Source: Colias croceus
Lineage: Eukaryota; Arthropoda; Insecta; Lepidoptera; Pieridae
NCBI RefSeq assembly: GCF_905220415.1
Contig: NC_059552.1
Coordinates: 325,001 to 389,000, forward strand
DNA length: 64,000 nt
Reading direction: 5' to 3'
The position numbers and the translations under genes were made by a program. The number at the start of each line of letters is the position of its first letter. Within the stretch, counting starts at the first letter, position 1. Shown here in pieces: positions 25,186-33,896 of the stretch. Below the pieces are notes generated by a model, which was not told where the DNA came from, did not search any database, and worked only from the letters and a program-made list of their open reading frames with translations.

Positions 25186-28100
25186 ATGTGAAGACATCAC
25201 GTGAAAACTACCAGTTCGATTTCGATGAAACTTGGTATAATTATACCTTATTATCCTGGGCGTAAAATAGGATACTTTTTATCCTGGAAAAATACGTAGA
25301 AAAAAAATTAAACTCAATTTTTCAGTTATCCATAGACGTTGTTCTGTGGTAGGTACCGCGAACACACGTTGCGTATTATTATAGACCTAGCCGTATTTGG
25401 GTCCAATAGATATTTATAAGATGTCATTGTCCGAGTTACTCAAAATGGAGAAATAAACCATCCACGCAAAGACCGACATCCGCGCGGACGGAGTCGCGGT
25501 CGGAAGCTAGTTTCAAATATAAACTAAAATTGCGAACTTGAGTGCGATTAAGAATTTTGTAACTAAATGACTTCGCAACGTCCAGGCCCGTCGAGCGAGG
25601 GTAGCGGGGGCCGAGGATCCTTATGTAACTTGGTTTTAACCGGTTAATTTTCACCACCAAAACCAATATTAATGAAAAACCGGTATTTCGCATAAACCGG
25701 TAAAAACCGGTAAAGTGCAACCTTTAACCTAAATCAATTTCGGTTTGGGGTCAATGACCGAAACCGGTTAAGAATTTAAACCGGTTTCCGAGCCCTGGTC
25801 ACATTATATATTATGACTTGATAAGTGATAGCAAATAGCTAAATAAAGCTTCAAATTAGAAAATACAAAATATGTTCTTTTATCAAAGTTATCCAGGGCA
25901 CTATATCATTGTTCTGAACAGTTTAAAATTAAGTAGAGCTGGCGTCAAAAGGGACTTGAATATTTTAGTTGTTCACAGAGTAAAAATTAACAAGCCGTTA
26001 AAATTACACGCCACTGGAAGCCATTATGGTGTTAATGAATAGTTACTTATTTAATGTAATTAGAATGTGGTATTAATATTCGGTTGAAATTTTACGATTT
26101 TTCTCATTAGAAGGTGAATAATGTATCTTGATTAGGTTAACATTTAAAAATATCCCACTATCTCTTTACAGCGTTGTACTAAGCTCTAGGGTCTAGTGTT
26201 GCATACGCTGTGTAGTTATATGATTTTTTTAATTCTAATCTATTAAACCTCATATATATTATAAGTTGAGTAATAACACGGTTTTTTTTAATAATTGAAC
26301 AACTAACATGAAAATATCAAATTCATGTTATATAATAGAGAACTAAAAACATCAATAACCCAGTAAAATGTATCAACGAACTATCGAAAAATAAGTTATT
26401 ATTCACAATCAGTTAGTAACATGACTCGACGGAAATATGAAATCGAAAGGTTTTTCCCATATCTGCGTAACATTTTAGTTTTCATCCGTAATTTGTTAGC
26501 GCAAGTAATTTGTAACCAGCCAGCGATACATCAGCGCTTCTCAAATTCTGCTCTTTGCCAATTACAGCGCTTGTTACGCTGAAAAATGGGACGACCTCAG
26601 CTAAATGCGCATATATATCATACGATATATAAGTTATGAGTTACATTATATGACGTCATTTCGCTCTTTATCGCGTTTCGGGTTGCGCCCCTCTTACTTA
26701 AGAAACACTGTTATTTTCCTTACATTTTTCATGCTGAAACAAAAGTTATCGTTTCGTTATTTCGCGAGGTTGAAAAATACGTTCGCATTGGTAAAGGTTT
26801 GGAAGCTTTTTTCATTTAAAATTGCTACCGTGACGTAAAGCGTTCTTAAATTATGAAAAAATAATATATCCATATTAAATCTGTAAGTGTATAATATGCA
26901 GACTTCAAGCAAATATATTAAGTTTTTATAATTTTTCCTCGAGCAAACAAACGAGCATGCAGGTAACCCGGTATTCAAAACTCAAACTCAAACATTTATT
27001 TATTCAATTAGACTTCTTCTAGAAGCACTTTTGATACGTCATTACATATTTTACATTTACCACCGATTCGGAGGGACTACGGAGAAGAACCGGCAAGAAA
27101 CTCCATAGTTGCTCTTTTAAATCATGTTAGTTTTACAATTTAATTATACAAAATACATATTATGTAACATCATAATACATTGTAATAATATGCCAAAGAA
27201 CTATCCTGTGGTTTTTACGCGACAACCCTCCATGGGTTTTTATCGTCCATATATTCCTGAATACTGTAGTACGCTCTCTGAACTAGTACATTTTTTATAT
27301 AAGTTTTAAATTTAGAACTACTAAACTCTTTATTATTTTACCAATTTAACTAATACAGACCATATTAAATCGTCCATAAGGCTCTTTGTTTTATTGGTAA
27401 CATCAATATTAATTAAATATATTTCTCGACGGAAATTAACGTAGTATTTCAATGCTATTTGTATTTTATCTACAACTACATATTATATTGACTAACCAAC
27501 ATGGTACTATGCAACAATGTAAGGAGTGTATTTTATGGTGCAGCTTACGTGTAACAACTCGAAATTTATTAAATTTGTAACAAGCAAATCGGCTGAACCA
27601 ATTTATATTAAATTTTAAATAACTTATAACGTGTACCTTGGATTAGTATAATATAGCGTACTTTTATACTCTATTCAATACGAGACAAGCGAGGGTGAGC
27701 GGCAAACATTAATTAAATGTCACACGTACTAACTTAATTATTAAAAGCATAAGATCATATCCTTTTTATTTTCATTCGAATCCCATATACCCCATGTGTC
27801 AGAAACACTTTTGTAATTATTACGATGGTAACAACGAATATCGCTTACAAGATGGCGCATTTTTAATAACATTAAAAAAACACAAATTCCGTATCAAAAG
27901 TACACTCTGTCCCTTATTATATTGAAACTACGTTGAACAGCGCATTCCGACAAGTTGGTCTTGTAAATATGAGTTAACTACTAGTTTGACAAAGTAGATC
28001 CCTTGAATATCGTAATTTATGCATGATCTCTAATAGTTGATCCCCTCCTAAGCTGTTGTCTTGCATTGCAGATGAGTCTTACACCCCCGCGCCCCAGACA

Positions 28101-31100
28101 CCGCCCCGCTCAGGTACCAGCATTCCTTAGTTTATGAAGCGACTTCAAAATGGCGCTTGAAAGACTTATAGATATAAACTACGTATGTTTTTTTTTAGTA
28201 TATTTGAGTGACTAAAATAACGAAATAATTTTTCATCTTATAACAACTTAAAAACACGATTTAATAAGGAGAAATACGTAAAATTATTGTATCGACACTA
28301 ATTCTTATATAACTGTTCAAAGTTTCAATTCAATCTGTCCGTTTAAAGTGCATCAAAATTGAGTCTAAAGAAGGCGGTAACATACAAATATACATGTAAT
28401 AAAAGCGTATTAATGAAACAAGACTGCATAAGGTATTTTTGAAACTGCTGGAACACCCGCACTCTACAATTTAAAGAACGATATTATTATTATATAAAGA
28501 TTACAATAATAACGTATAGTTATTAATTTATTTATTCAGGCTAGTAACGTAGCTCGAGTAATATTTAATAGACCCTCAGGTCTTTCATAATTAATTTGAC
28601 TAAAGCAGCGACGATAATTAATTTTTCTCCGTGTGTTATTATTTCGAGAAAACTAAACGTGACATTATCGTGAACGATTACCGATTATCCGTAAATTAAT
28701 TAAGTAATAATTGTGTTAGATTTAAAACTTATAGGGCGGAACTGTAAAAGCAGGGAAAAGCCTAACTCTCCCTGTGTTGGAAGCATCAAAGAGTGACATT
28801 TGACTGAAGATTATGATGCCAATTGCGATGAATTATAGGGAAAATAAATTCAATGTACATTGTACAAGTTATCCAAATAAATATTTTTTCATTTCGACAT
28901 TTTCGACATAGTACTGATGATACCTTAGTTGATACAATACTTCCTAATGGCGCAAGAGATAGACGCAAGCTTAATAACATTTTAAATGGATAAACTTAAA
29001 CATATAATGGTTTTATTACATTTCTATTCAATCATTTTTAACTAGCATACCGCTCGCGGCTTCGCCCGCTTTGTCTAAAACCTAATAAATTATATACCTT
29101 CCTCTTGAATCACTCTATCTATTAAAAAAACCGCATCAAAATCCGTTTTAAGCATACAAAGGGACATAAGGATAGAGAAAGCGACTTTGTTTTATACTAT
29201 GTAGTGATTAGTATTAAATAGTATAATTAATAGACCTTCAAGCGCCATTACATCGCTTCTTGGATGTCATCTTTGTTTGCATGTCGATGTTTGTTTCAGT
29301 AGAGATCATGCTTATAAATTATATTGTATTGGTATATTATCAATTACGATGAATTATTATTATAATAAAAGATAAAATTTAACTCATCTTATATTAGGTT
29401 CGTTCATAAAACAATCTGCTATTATTGGATGAATGGTTAGCTAAAAAATTGAAGTAATTTTATATACTACCTACGTTCAAAATATAGTGAAGCACTCATA
29501 AGAGTGTGCGATTAAAAATACCTACTATTAAATATCGGAAAGAATATTTTAATAAAAAAAAACTTTAAAGTTTTAAATCTTTTTTAAATTTATAAATAAA
29601 GGTGCAACTCTACATTTTACTTGTGACCAGTTCATAACCCGTTATGGAAAGTTTATGGTAAAAATTGCTACACAAATATTCAATATAAATCATCTTAAAT
29701 AATATCCTACTTTTGACCAAACATTTATGTATGAATTTGAAATAACTATGCCATTCATCCTTGAAGTTATAAGGGTCTGACAGACTGACAGCTTCCGTCT
29801 GGAACAGGCCTTGAAAATTGTATTGCCCTGGTACAGCGTAATAACTACGATATGGGTTTTAAACTGGAGAAAATATTCTTATAGTTTGTAAAGTATTTCA
29901 TATTTTATTGTCTCTTTAGTTTAATTATAAAACATAATTTGAGTCCTCGGTTCAGGTGTCGGGCAGAGATGAACTAGGTTTGGTAAGGCAAAGAAAATGG
30001 ATCAATTACATGTCATAATCAAAATCTGACTTTAAAATGGATGTGTAAAGCAACTGTTAATATCCCACACTTTTATTATGATATCTATCTGTTAACTGGT
30101 AATATATACCACTAAACTGATGAACTATAAAATTAAAACTATTATATTCCAACAAATAATGTTTCAAATATGTATAATATATAATTTAAATACTTCTTAA
30201 TAGCTACGGAACCCATCATACAGCAAGTTCTGTTACACGTAGCTTTACATTAAAATAAATGTATGCCCTATTCCGTTACAATAAAGTCTAATTTTGTCCA
30301 CAGCGGCTGCGGCTACAATCTGGGGCTCTCAAGATGTATACGTGAAGAAAGGCAGCACGATATCATTGACGTGTTCTGTAAATGTGCATTCTTCGCCGCC
30401 TTCAAGCGCGTCTGTGCTATGGTAAGATGGTCCTTATAGATAACTGCAATAAGATAGATAATTGCTTGCACGTTGCCATTTTTCATCATCATCTACCGAT
30501 ACATGGGAGCCAAAAGAAAATGAATATTGTTTATTTTTAAATTTTATTTATTTATTTATTCCAAGAACATAGTGGCTTACAGTCATGCCAAAGCACCACT
30601 ATGCTATAGGTACAGTACAGTTTAATCATTATTAACACAATTCAAGTCAAAATACAAAAGAAAAATACTTATATCTAACTACAATTAATTTAACATTATG
30701 ACAATACAAACAATAATAATATATACAGATATAATAGAATACAATACAATACAATAGAATAAAATACAATACAATACACTATACAAACATTGTACACAAC
30801 ATACAATACATTGAATACATTGTCTTCGATTGTGAGGATGGTAGAGTTTTATTATTTACACGGAAGCACATTCCCTTCTCATTACAATACTTTAGAAAAT
30901 TTTATGACTAGTTACCTATATTGGCGTTATTGATAACAAGTAGGAATAAAATTTTCATTTAGATAGATTCTAACATCATTATATTATATTATATATCTAC
31001 CCAACTAAAAATTAGGAACTTTTCCTAGTTATATGAAGCACAATAAAATAAACTAGGAAACTTTCCATACTTCTCTGATTAAATTCGATAAGCAAGATGT

Positions 31101-33896
31101 TTTCCCGGGAGATTGGTCGAGATAGATTACCTAAGCCAATTTGTATAAATTATAAACCGCTCTGAAAACCTTTATGACAAGGCTATATTGCTATGGGCTC
31201 TAAATTATAATTTATTAAATCCATTTTGCCACGTTGTTTTTTGATTAATTTAAATTAATGGTTAGGAGTAAATTAGGTGCTGGTTATACAATATTTTGTG
31301 AATTAACTGCTATATGTTTAATATACATTTTGTACAAATAATAAAATCATAAACAATATGAAAGTATAAAGAAGACAAATATTGAGTATTATTACTCTAT
31401 CTAGTATATAGACTTTATTATTTAAGCTCACATACGCTTGAAAAGGTTACCGAGAGATTATAGTCAGTAGTTATTTTCTCGCGTTAAGAAAAATTATTAA
31501 AATTTCCATAAATTCCTACTCCAAAAACCAGAACTTTACGCCATCTCTACCTTCAAACTATATAATTCGTCGTCGTCGTCGTCATCACACACATACCACA
31601 TTAAAATCATTCCTTGCGCAGGTACCACGGCAACGCAGTGGTGGACTTCGACTCCCCCCGCGGCGGCATTAGCCTGGAGACGGAGAAGACGGAAGGCGGC
31701 ACAACCAGCAAGCTGTTGGTCACTAAGGCTGCGCTGACAGACTCGGGGAATTACACGTGCGTTCCGAATAACGCGCACCCGGCGTCTGTGTCCGTACATG
31801 TTCTGAATGGTAAGTATTGTACAGTAACCAACTTAATGGCGGCTCAGAACATCGTACGGTCCGATGCGCAGACAATAATTTTAGGTATAAGCGGGACGAT
31901 AAGGGACCTGTGCGCACCCGTACTCGCGCCTGCTTCTAACTTCCGAACCGCCATTAAGTTTGAATCGAACTGTTGCTTATCACGCTACTTCTGAACCAAA
32001 ATAAGAAAAAAATATGTTAAGGCCGTGTACGCGGTCCGTGCGCTGTTTGGCTCAAATATGTGATTTTTCAAACCAGATTGTCCATCAACCACTTATCTTA
32101 CAAACATATGAATTACTAATAATTTTAGGAAATTTTATTGTCTATATAGTTAGTTAAGAGTTTTTTTCAATTAATACAGTATTTGTGAATACCATCAAGA
32201 TAACTGAGCCGATGATTACTTGATTTCGCTTTTAGTGTCAATTTCGAAGCTAAAAATATCTGAAATCGCTGACAGATCTAACACACAATTTTTTTTAACT
32301 AACTGCAAAAATTCTTATTAAAATAGTTAGTTAAAAGATTTTTTTATTTTGGATTCCTAACTTACGAAATTAAAATCCGAACAATGTGAATTTTTTTAGA
32401 AATTATAGTCGACAAAATGATTATTTTCACCAAGATATTTGACTTAGTTTAATATAATTTTTACATATTGCAATAAAAGAACGTCTTACTTATAAGATAA
32501 AATTTAAAAAATCAACTAAGGTACCTCTATTATTTTTCTACAATTTTTTTTAAAGTACTATAAAACACTGCGCGCGACCCGATTAAAATCAGTCGGCAGC
32601 GAGCCTTTCCAGAGAGAGGACATGTTGCTCGGCGCTCTCCTGTGGACTTATGCTGTTCATAGTAAAAGGATAGCGCAAGCCGCGATCTATCGTAATAGAT
32701 CGCGGAGATTTTGACTTGCGTTAAATTGAATAAGCCCTCTTAAGTCCTTTCATAAAATAAAGAATTGAAATTATAAAATATGAATAAATACGAGTGAATA
32801 AAATCATTTAAAAATATTTATGAATAAGTAACAGTAGTAATTTAATAAGCAAATCAGGGGATTTCACATAGTATTTCATTTTATCATTATATTATAATTA
32901 TATATTAATTATTTCTTATCATTTTTATAAATAAAGGAATATTTGATAATTTGAAAAATATTTTCAAAATTGTTGAACATTTTATCCAATCTAATCTACT
33001 ATAAAAATACACATATTTCAGTAATTACTACATCCAAATAGTTGGCATTGTTCGAACGAACTCATTTCGCGCGACAATTTAACTAACAAATAAGGATAAT
33101 GACTGCATGTCCGCAAATCTAATGCCGCAATATGCAGCAAATTTGGCGAGATAATGTTAAACTGATACAATACGATTTGGCATGATAACATGAGCATAAT
33201 AATATGGTAGTAGGCGAAGTTTTATTACGAATGATAAAAAATATATTTGTTTTATATAAAACTACGATTCAAGAGTAATTAATTGGGAATTAAACAAAAT
33301 TTAATGAACCTCTTCAAACTCAATGAACTCGTAAAGTCTGTCTCAAGAGTCATTATTTTTTTATTGTTTATGGAAATAAAAGACTTACCAAATAATAATG
33401 TCTGGTATCTTATAGGATAGAATATTGCACAAATTACTTTACTATTAATAGATGTATACTAAATAAATAGAGTTTATTTGTGAATCTCTTATTTCTTTCT
33501 TTTGTCTTATTTTTGGTAAACTTTATTTATTATATACTAGCTGTGCTCGCGGTTTTACCTGCAGTGCTCCGCTCCTGTTAGTCTTAGCGAGATGATATAT
33601 TATGGCCTTATAGTCTTCCTCTATAAATGGGCTATCTATTTTTTTCAAATCGGACCAATAGTTCCCGAGATTAGCGCGTTCAAACAAACAAACTCTTCAG
33701 CTTTATAATATTAGTATAGATTTAACGAGCCCCTCTACTCTGCTTTTTTACCAGACTGTATTAATAAGACGATTTCATTCTGGCAGGTGAACATCCAGCT
33801 GCTATGCAGACGAGCAACCGCGCGTCCTCCTACCTCACGTCTCAGCTGAGCTGCGCCCTCCTCACCTACCTCCTCTCCTCCATGGCCTGCAGATGA
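17644..33896 (+). CDS. dpr: Dpr-family two-Ig neuronal cell-surface protein (3' six exons, 5' end missing)
   Basis: The spliced coding exons are 17644-17789, 21055-21265, 28072-28113, 30304-30421, 31622-31809 and 33787-33896. They give about 270 residues in one frame, with GT/AG at every junction. Ig1 shows LRCRAKH (first Cys), VSWMRKRD (core Trp) and DAGVYECQIN (second Cys). Ig2 shows ISLTCSV, VLWYHGN and DSGNYTCVP. The stretch VHVLNGEHPAAMQ after Ig2 is a hallmark of insect Dpr proteins. Dprs sit on neuronal surfaces and bind DIP partners to set synaptic specificity (family knowledge). The C-terminus is a Ser/Thr-rich spacer followed by a hydrophobic LLTYLLSSMACR tail, which suggests a GPI-anchor signal (inference). 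NVS and NRT sequons lie in Ig1. The start codon and signal peptide are not found; the first exon begins with two bases of a split codon, so at least one 5' exon is missing. The exact paralogue among the roughly 20 insect dprs is not resolved; the Ig2 wording may fit the dpr1/2/3 group, at low confidence. Confidence 0.93.
17790..21054 (+). other. dpr-like intron (3.3 kb)
   Basis: AT-rich, with no ORF of interest. The stretch 18185-18360 is more GC-rich and non-repetitive within this window, so it could be a conserved non-coding element. A short perfect palindrome, GGGGGTTATAACCCCC, lies at 19869. Nothing else stands out. Confidence 0.6.
21055..21265 (+). CDS. dpr: dpr-like exon: body of Ig1
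   Basis: The acceptor is CTTTCTCAG and the donor is GAAG|GTAATT, leaving in phase 1. The exon encodes VSWMRKRDLHILTSHIFTYT, then the DARF, EPSDDWDLKIDYVQPRDAG and YECQIN segments and the G-strand ending VVLNVE. This is a canonical Dpr Ig1 carrying the core Trp and the second Cys. Confidence 0.95.
21542..21682 (-). repeat. Diverged Helitron-like fragment (CACTACATAG family)
   Basis: TCCGCTTTATCTCAAACTCA, CACTCTACTATTAAAAAAAT and CACATCAAAATCTGTTCCCT parallel the element at 29042-29217. The terminal motifs are lost. Confidence 0.4.
22031..22192 (-). mobile_element. Helitron-like non-autonomous element (GCTGAAG family)
   Basis: The CTAG end has decayed to CCAG near 22031. It carries TCCTCGATGAATGGGCTATT, CAAATCGGACCGGCAGTTCA and CTCTTCAGCTTTATATAG, and ends at GA|T 22191-22193. 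Confidence 0.6.
22477..22959 (+). mobile_element. Helitron-like element with internal (GTCT)n, copy 2
   Basis: It starts A|TCTATACATATAATAAATC and ends GGACGGAAGCTAG|T. The (GTCT)n tract is short, about 6 units. The body matches the copies at 8918, 25026 and 47752. Confidence 0.75.
24514..24812 (+). mobile_element. Helitron-like element with internal (GTCT)n, copy 3, deleted
   Basis: It lies inside the hAT element. It starts A|TCTATACATATAATAAATC and ends GGCGGAAGCTAG|T. The 3' half, between the TTAATTTTTC and CCGCGCGGAC blocks, is deleted relative to copies 1 and 4. The tract has only two GTCT units. Confidence 0.75.
24835..25011 (+). mobile_element. Helitron-like fragment (AATGCGAAAG family)
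   Basis: It contains TAGCACACATATAGAGGGTA, ACTTGGATTAACACATAGGA and GGGCGAAGCCGCGGGCGGAA, and ends ATCTAG|T at 25008-25011. It matches 37402-37612. The 5' end is replaced by GATGTATG repeats. Confidence 0.6.
25026..25510 (+). mobile_element. Helitron-like element with internal (GTCT)n, copy 4
   Basis: It also lies inside the hAT element. It is full length, from A|TCTATACATATAATAAATC to GTCGGAAGCTAG|T, with about 9 GTCT units. It is very close in sequence to copy 1 at 8918. Confidence 0.75.
26976..27325 (-). repeat. 5'-truncated copy of the 55.6-kb LINE (3' end)
   Basis: Very similar to 55583-55940: AAACTCAAACTCAAACA, CACCGATTCGGA, GGCAAGAAACTCCATAGTTG, and the last ORF2 codons (NPWRVVA-stop region, CATGGGTTTTTATCGTCCAT). 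Homology stops near 27325, marking the truncation point. It lies in a dpr intron. Confidence 0.85.
28072..28113 (+). CDS. dpr: dpr-like 42-nt symmetric microexon: Pro-rich inter-Ig linker
   Basis: The acceptor is TTGCATTGCAG and the donor is CAG|GTACCA. Entry and exit are both phase 1. It encodes DESYTPAPQTPPRS. Skipping it keeps the frame and joins NVE directly to AAAATIWG, which is closer to the short linker usual in Dprs, so it may be a cassette exon. It is called from splice signals, phase and its GC-rich, Pro-rich content. Its small size leaves some doubt. Confidence 0.7.
28114..30303 (+). other. dpr-like intron (2.2 kb)
   Basis: AT-rich. It contains the Helitron-like element at 29042. 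No other feature was seen. Confidence 0.6.
29042..29217 (-). mobile_element. Helitron-like element (CACTACATAG family)
   Basis: Reversed, it starts A|TCACTACATAGTATAAAAC then AAAGTCGC, and ends GGGCGAAGCCGCGAGCGGTA then TGCTAG|T. A second copy is at 60162-60337. Confidence 0.7.
30304..30421 (+). CDS. dpr: dpr-like exon: start of Ig2
   Basis: The acceptor is TTTGTCCACAG and the donor is TATG|GTAAGA, leaving in phase 2. It encodes an alanine run, then IWGSQDVYVKKGSTISLTCS and a Ser/Pro-rich C-C' loop ending in SVLW. It carries the first Ig2 cysteine. Confidence 0.93.
30422..31621 (+). other. dpr-like intron (1.2 kb)
   Basis: It contains a LINE tail with (ATTGT)n. A short GTC/CGT repeat at 31568-31584 lies just before the acceptor. 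Nothing else was seen. Confidence 0.6.
30536..30835 (-). repeat. LINE 3' UTR with (TTTA)n tail and (ACAAT)n
   Basis: The (TTTA)n at 30541 is followed by TTCCAAGAACATAGTGGCTT and TGCCAAAGCACCACTATGCT, then an ACAAT-rich tract to about 30775. Read on the - strand this is a 5'-truncated LINE 3' end. Confidence 0.5.
31622..31809 (+). CDS. dpr: dpr-like exon: end of Ig2
   Basis: The acceptor is CTTGCGCAG and the donor is AATG|GTAAGT. It completes the split Trp codon and encodes YHGNAVVDFDSPRGGISLE, then TEKTEGGTTSKLLVTKAALT, DSGNYTCVPNNAHPASVSV and HVLN. The RGGISLxTEK and DSGNYTC motifs are diagnostic of Dpr Ig2. An open frame reads on past the donor to 31994, but that extension is not Ig-like and the donor is strong. 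Confidence 0.96.
31810..33786 (+). other. dpr-like intron (2.0 kb)
   Basis: It holds a GC-rich block with a strong hairpin at 32674-32720 and the Helitron-like element at 33537. The rest is AT-rich with no gene signal. Confidence 0.6.
33537..33720 (-). mobile_element. Helitron-like non-autonomous element (GCTGAAG family)
   Basis: CTAG is at 33537-33540 (flanked by A) and the other end is TATAGA|T at 33720. It carries the shared CAAATCGGACCAATAGTTCC and GATTAGCGCGTTCAAACAAA blocks. It lies 66 bases before the last dpr coding exon. Confidence 0.7.
33787..33896 (+). CDS. dpr: dpr-like terminal coding exon
   Basis: The acceptor is CATTCTGGCAG. The exon encodes GEHPAAMQTSNRASSYLTSQ, then a hydrophobic stretch LSCALLTYLLSSMACR and TGA at 33894-33896. 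The exon is GC-rich inside AT-rich sequence. A short hydrophobic C-terminus with no cytoplasmic tail fits a GPI-anchored rather than a transmembrane protein. No polyadenylation site can be chosen with confidence: AATAAA occurs at 34645 and 34809, with more further on. Confidence 0.93.

Larger units (their letters stand above)
24283..25797. mobile_element. hAT-type element with 8-bp TSD, invaded by Helitrons
   Basis: CAGGGCTCGGAA(A)CCGGTTT at both ends is inverted. The 8-bp duplication GTCACATT is perfect (24275-24282 and 25798-25805), which is the hAT superfamily signature. Sub-terminal regions are full of ACCGGTT words. No transposase is visible. If the three Helitrons inside it are removed, only a short non-autonomous element remains. 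Confidence 0.85.
21266..28071 (+). other. dpr-like intron (6.8 kb)
   Basis: It is the largest intron seen inside the coding region. It holds Helitrons at 22031 and 22477, the hAT element with nested Helitrons at 24283-25797, and a LINE 3' fragment at 26976. The rest (23000-24270 and 25810-26970) shows no gene. Confidence 0.6.

Noticed and set aside
31614..31994. 126-residue open frame extending past the dpr exon
   Set aside because: A strong GTAAGT donor at 31810 ends the exon in the right phase for 33787; the extension is not Ig-like.
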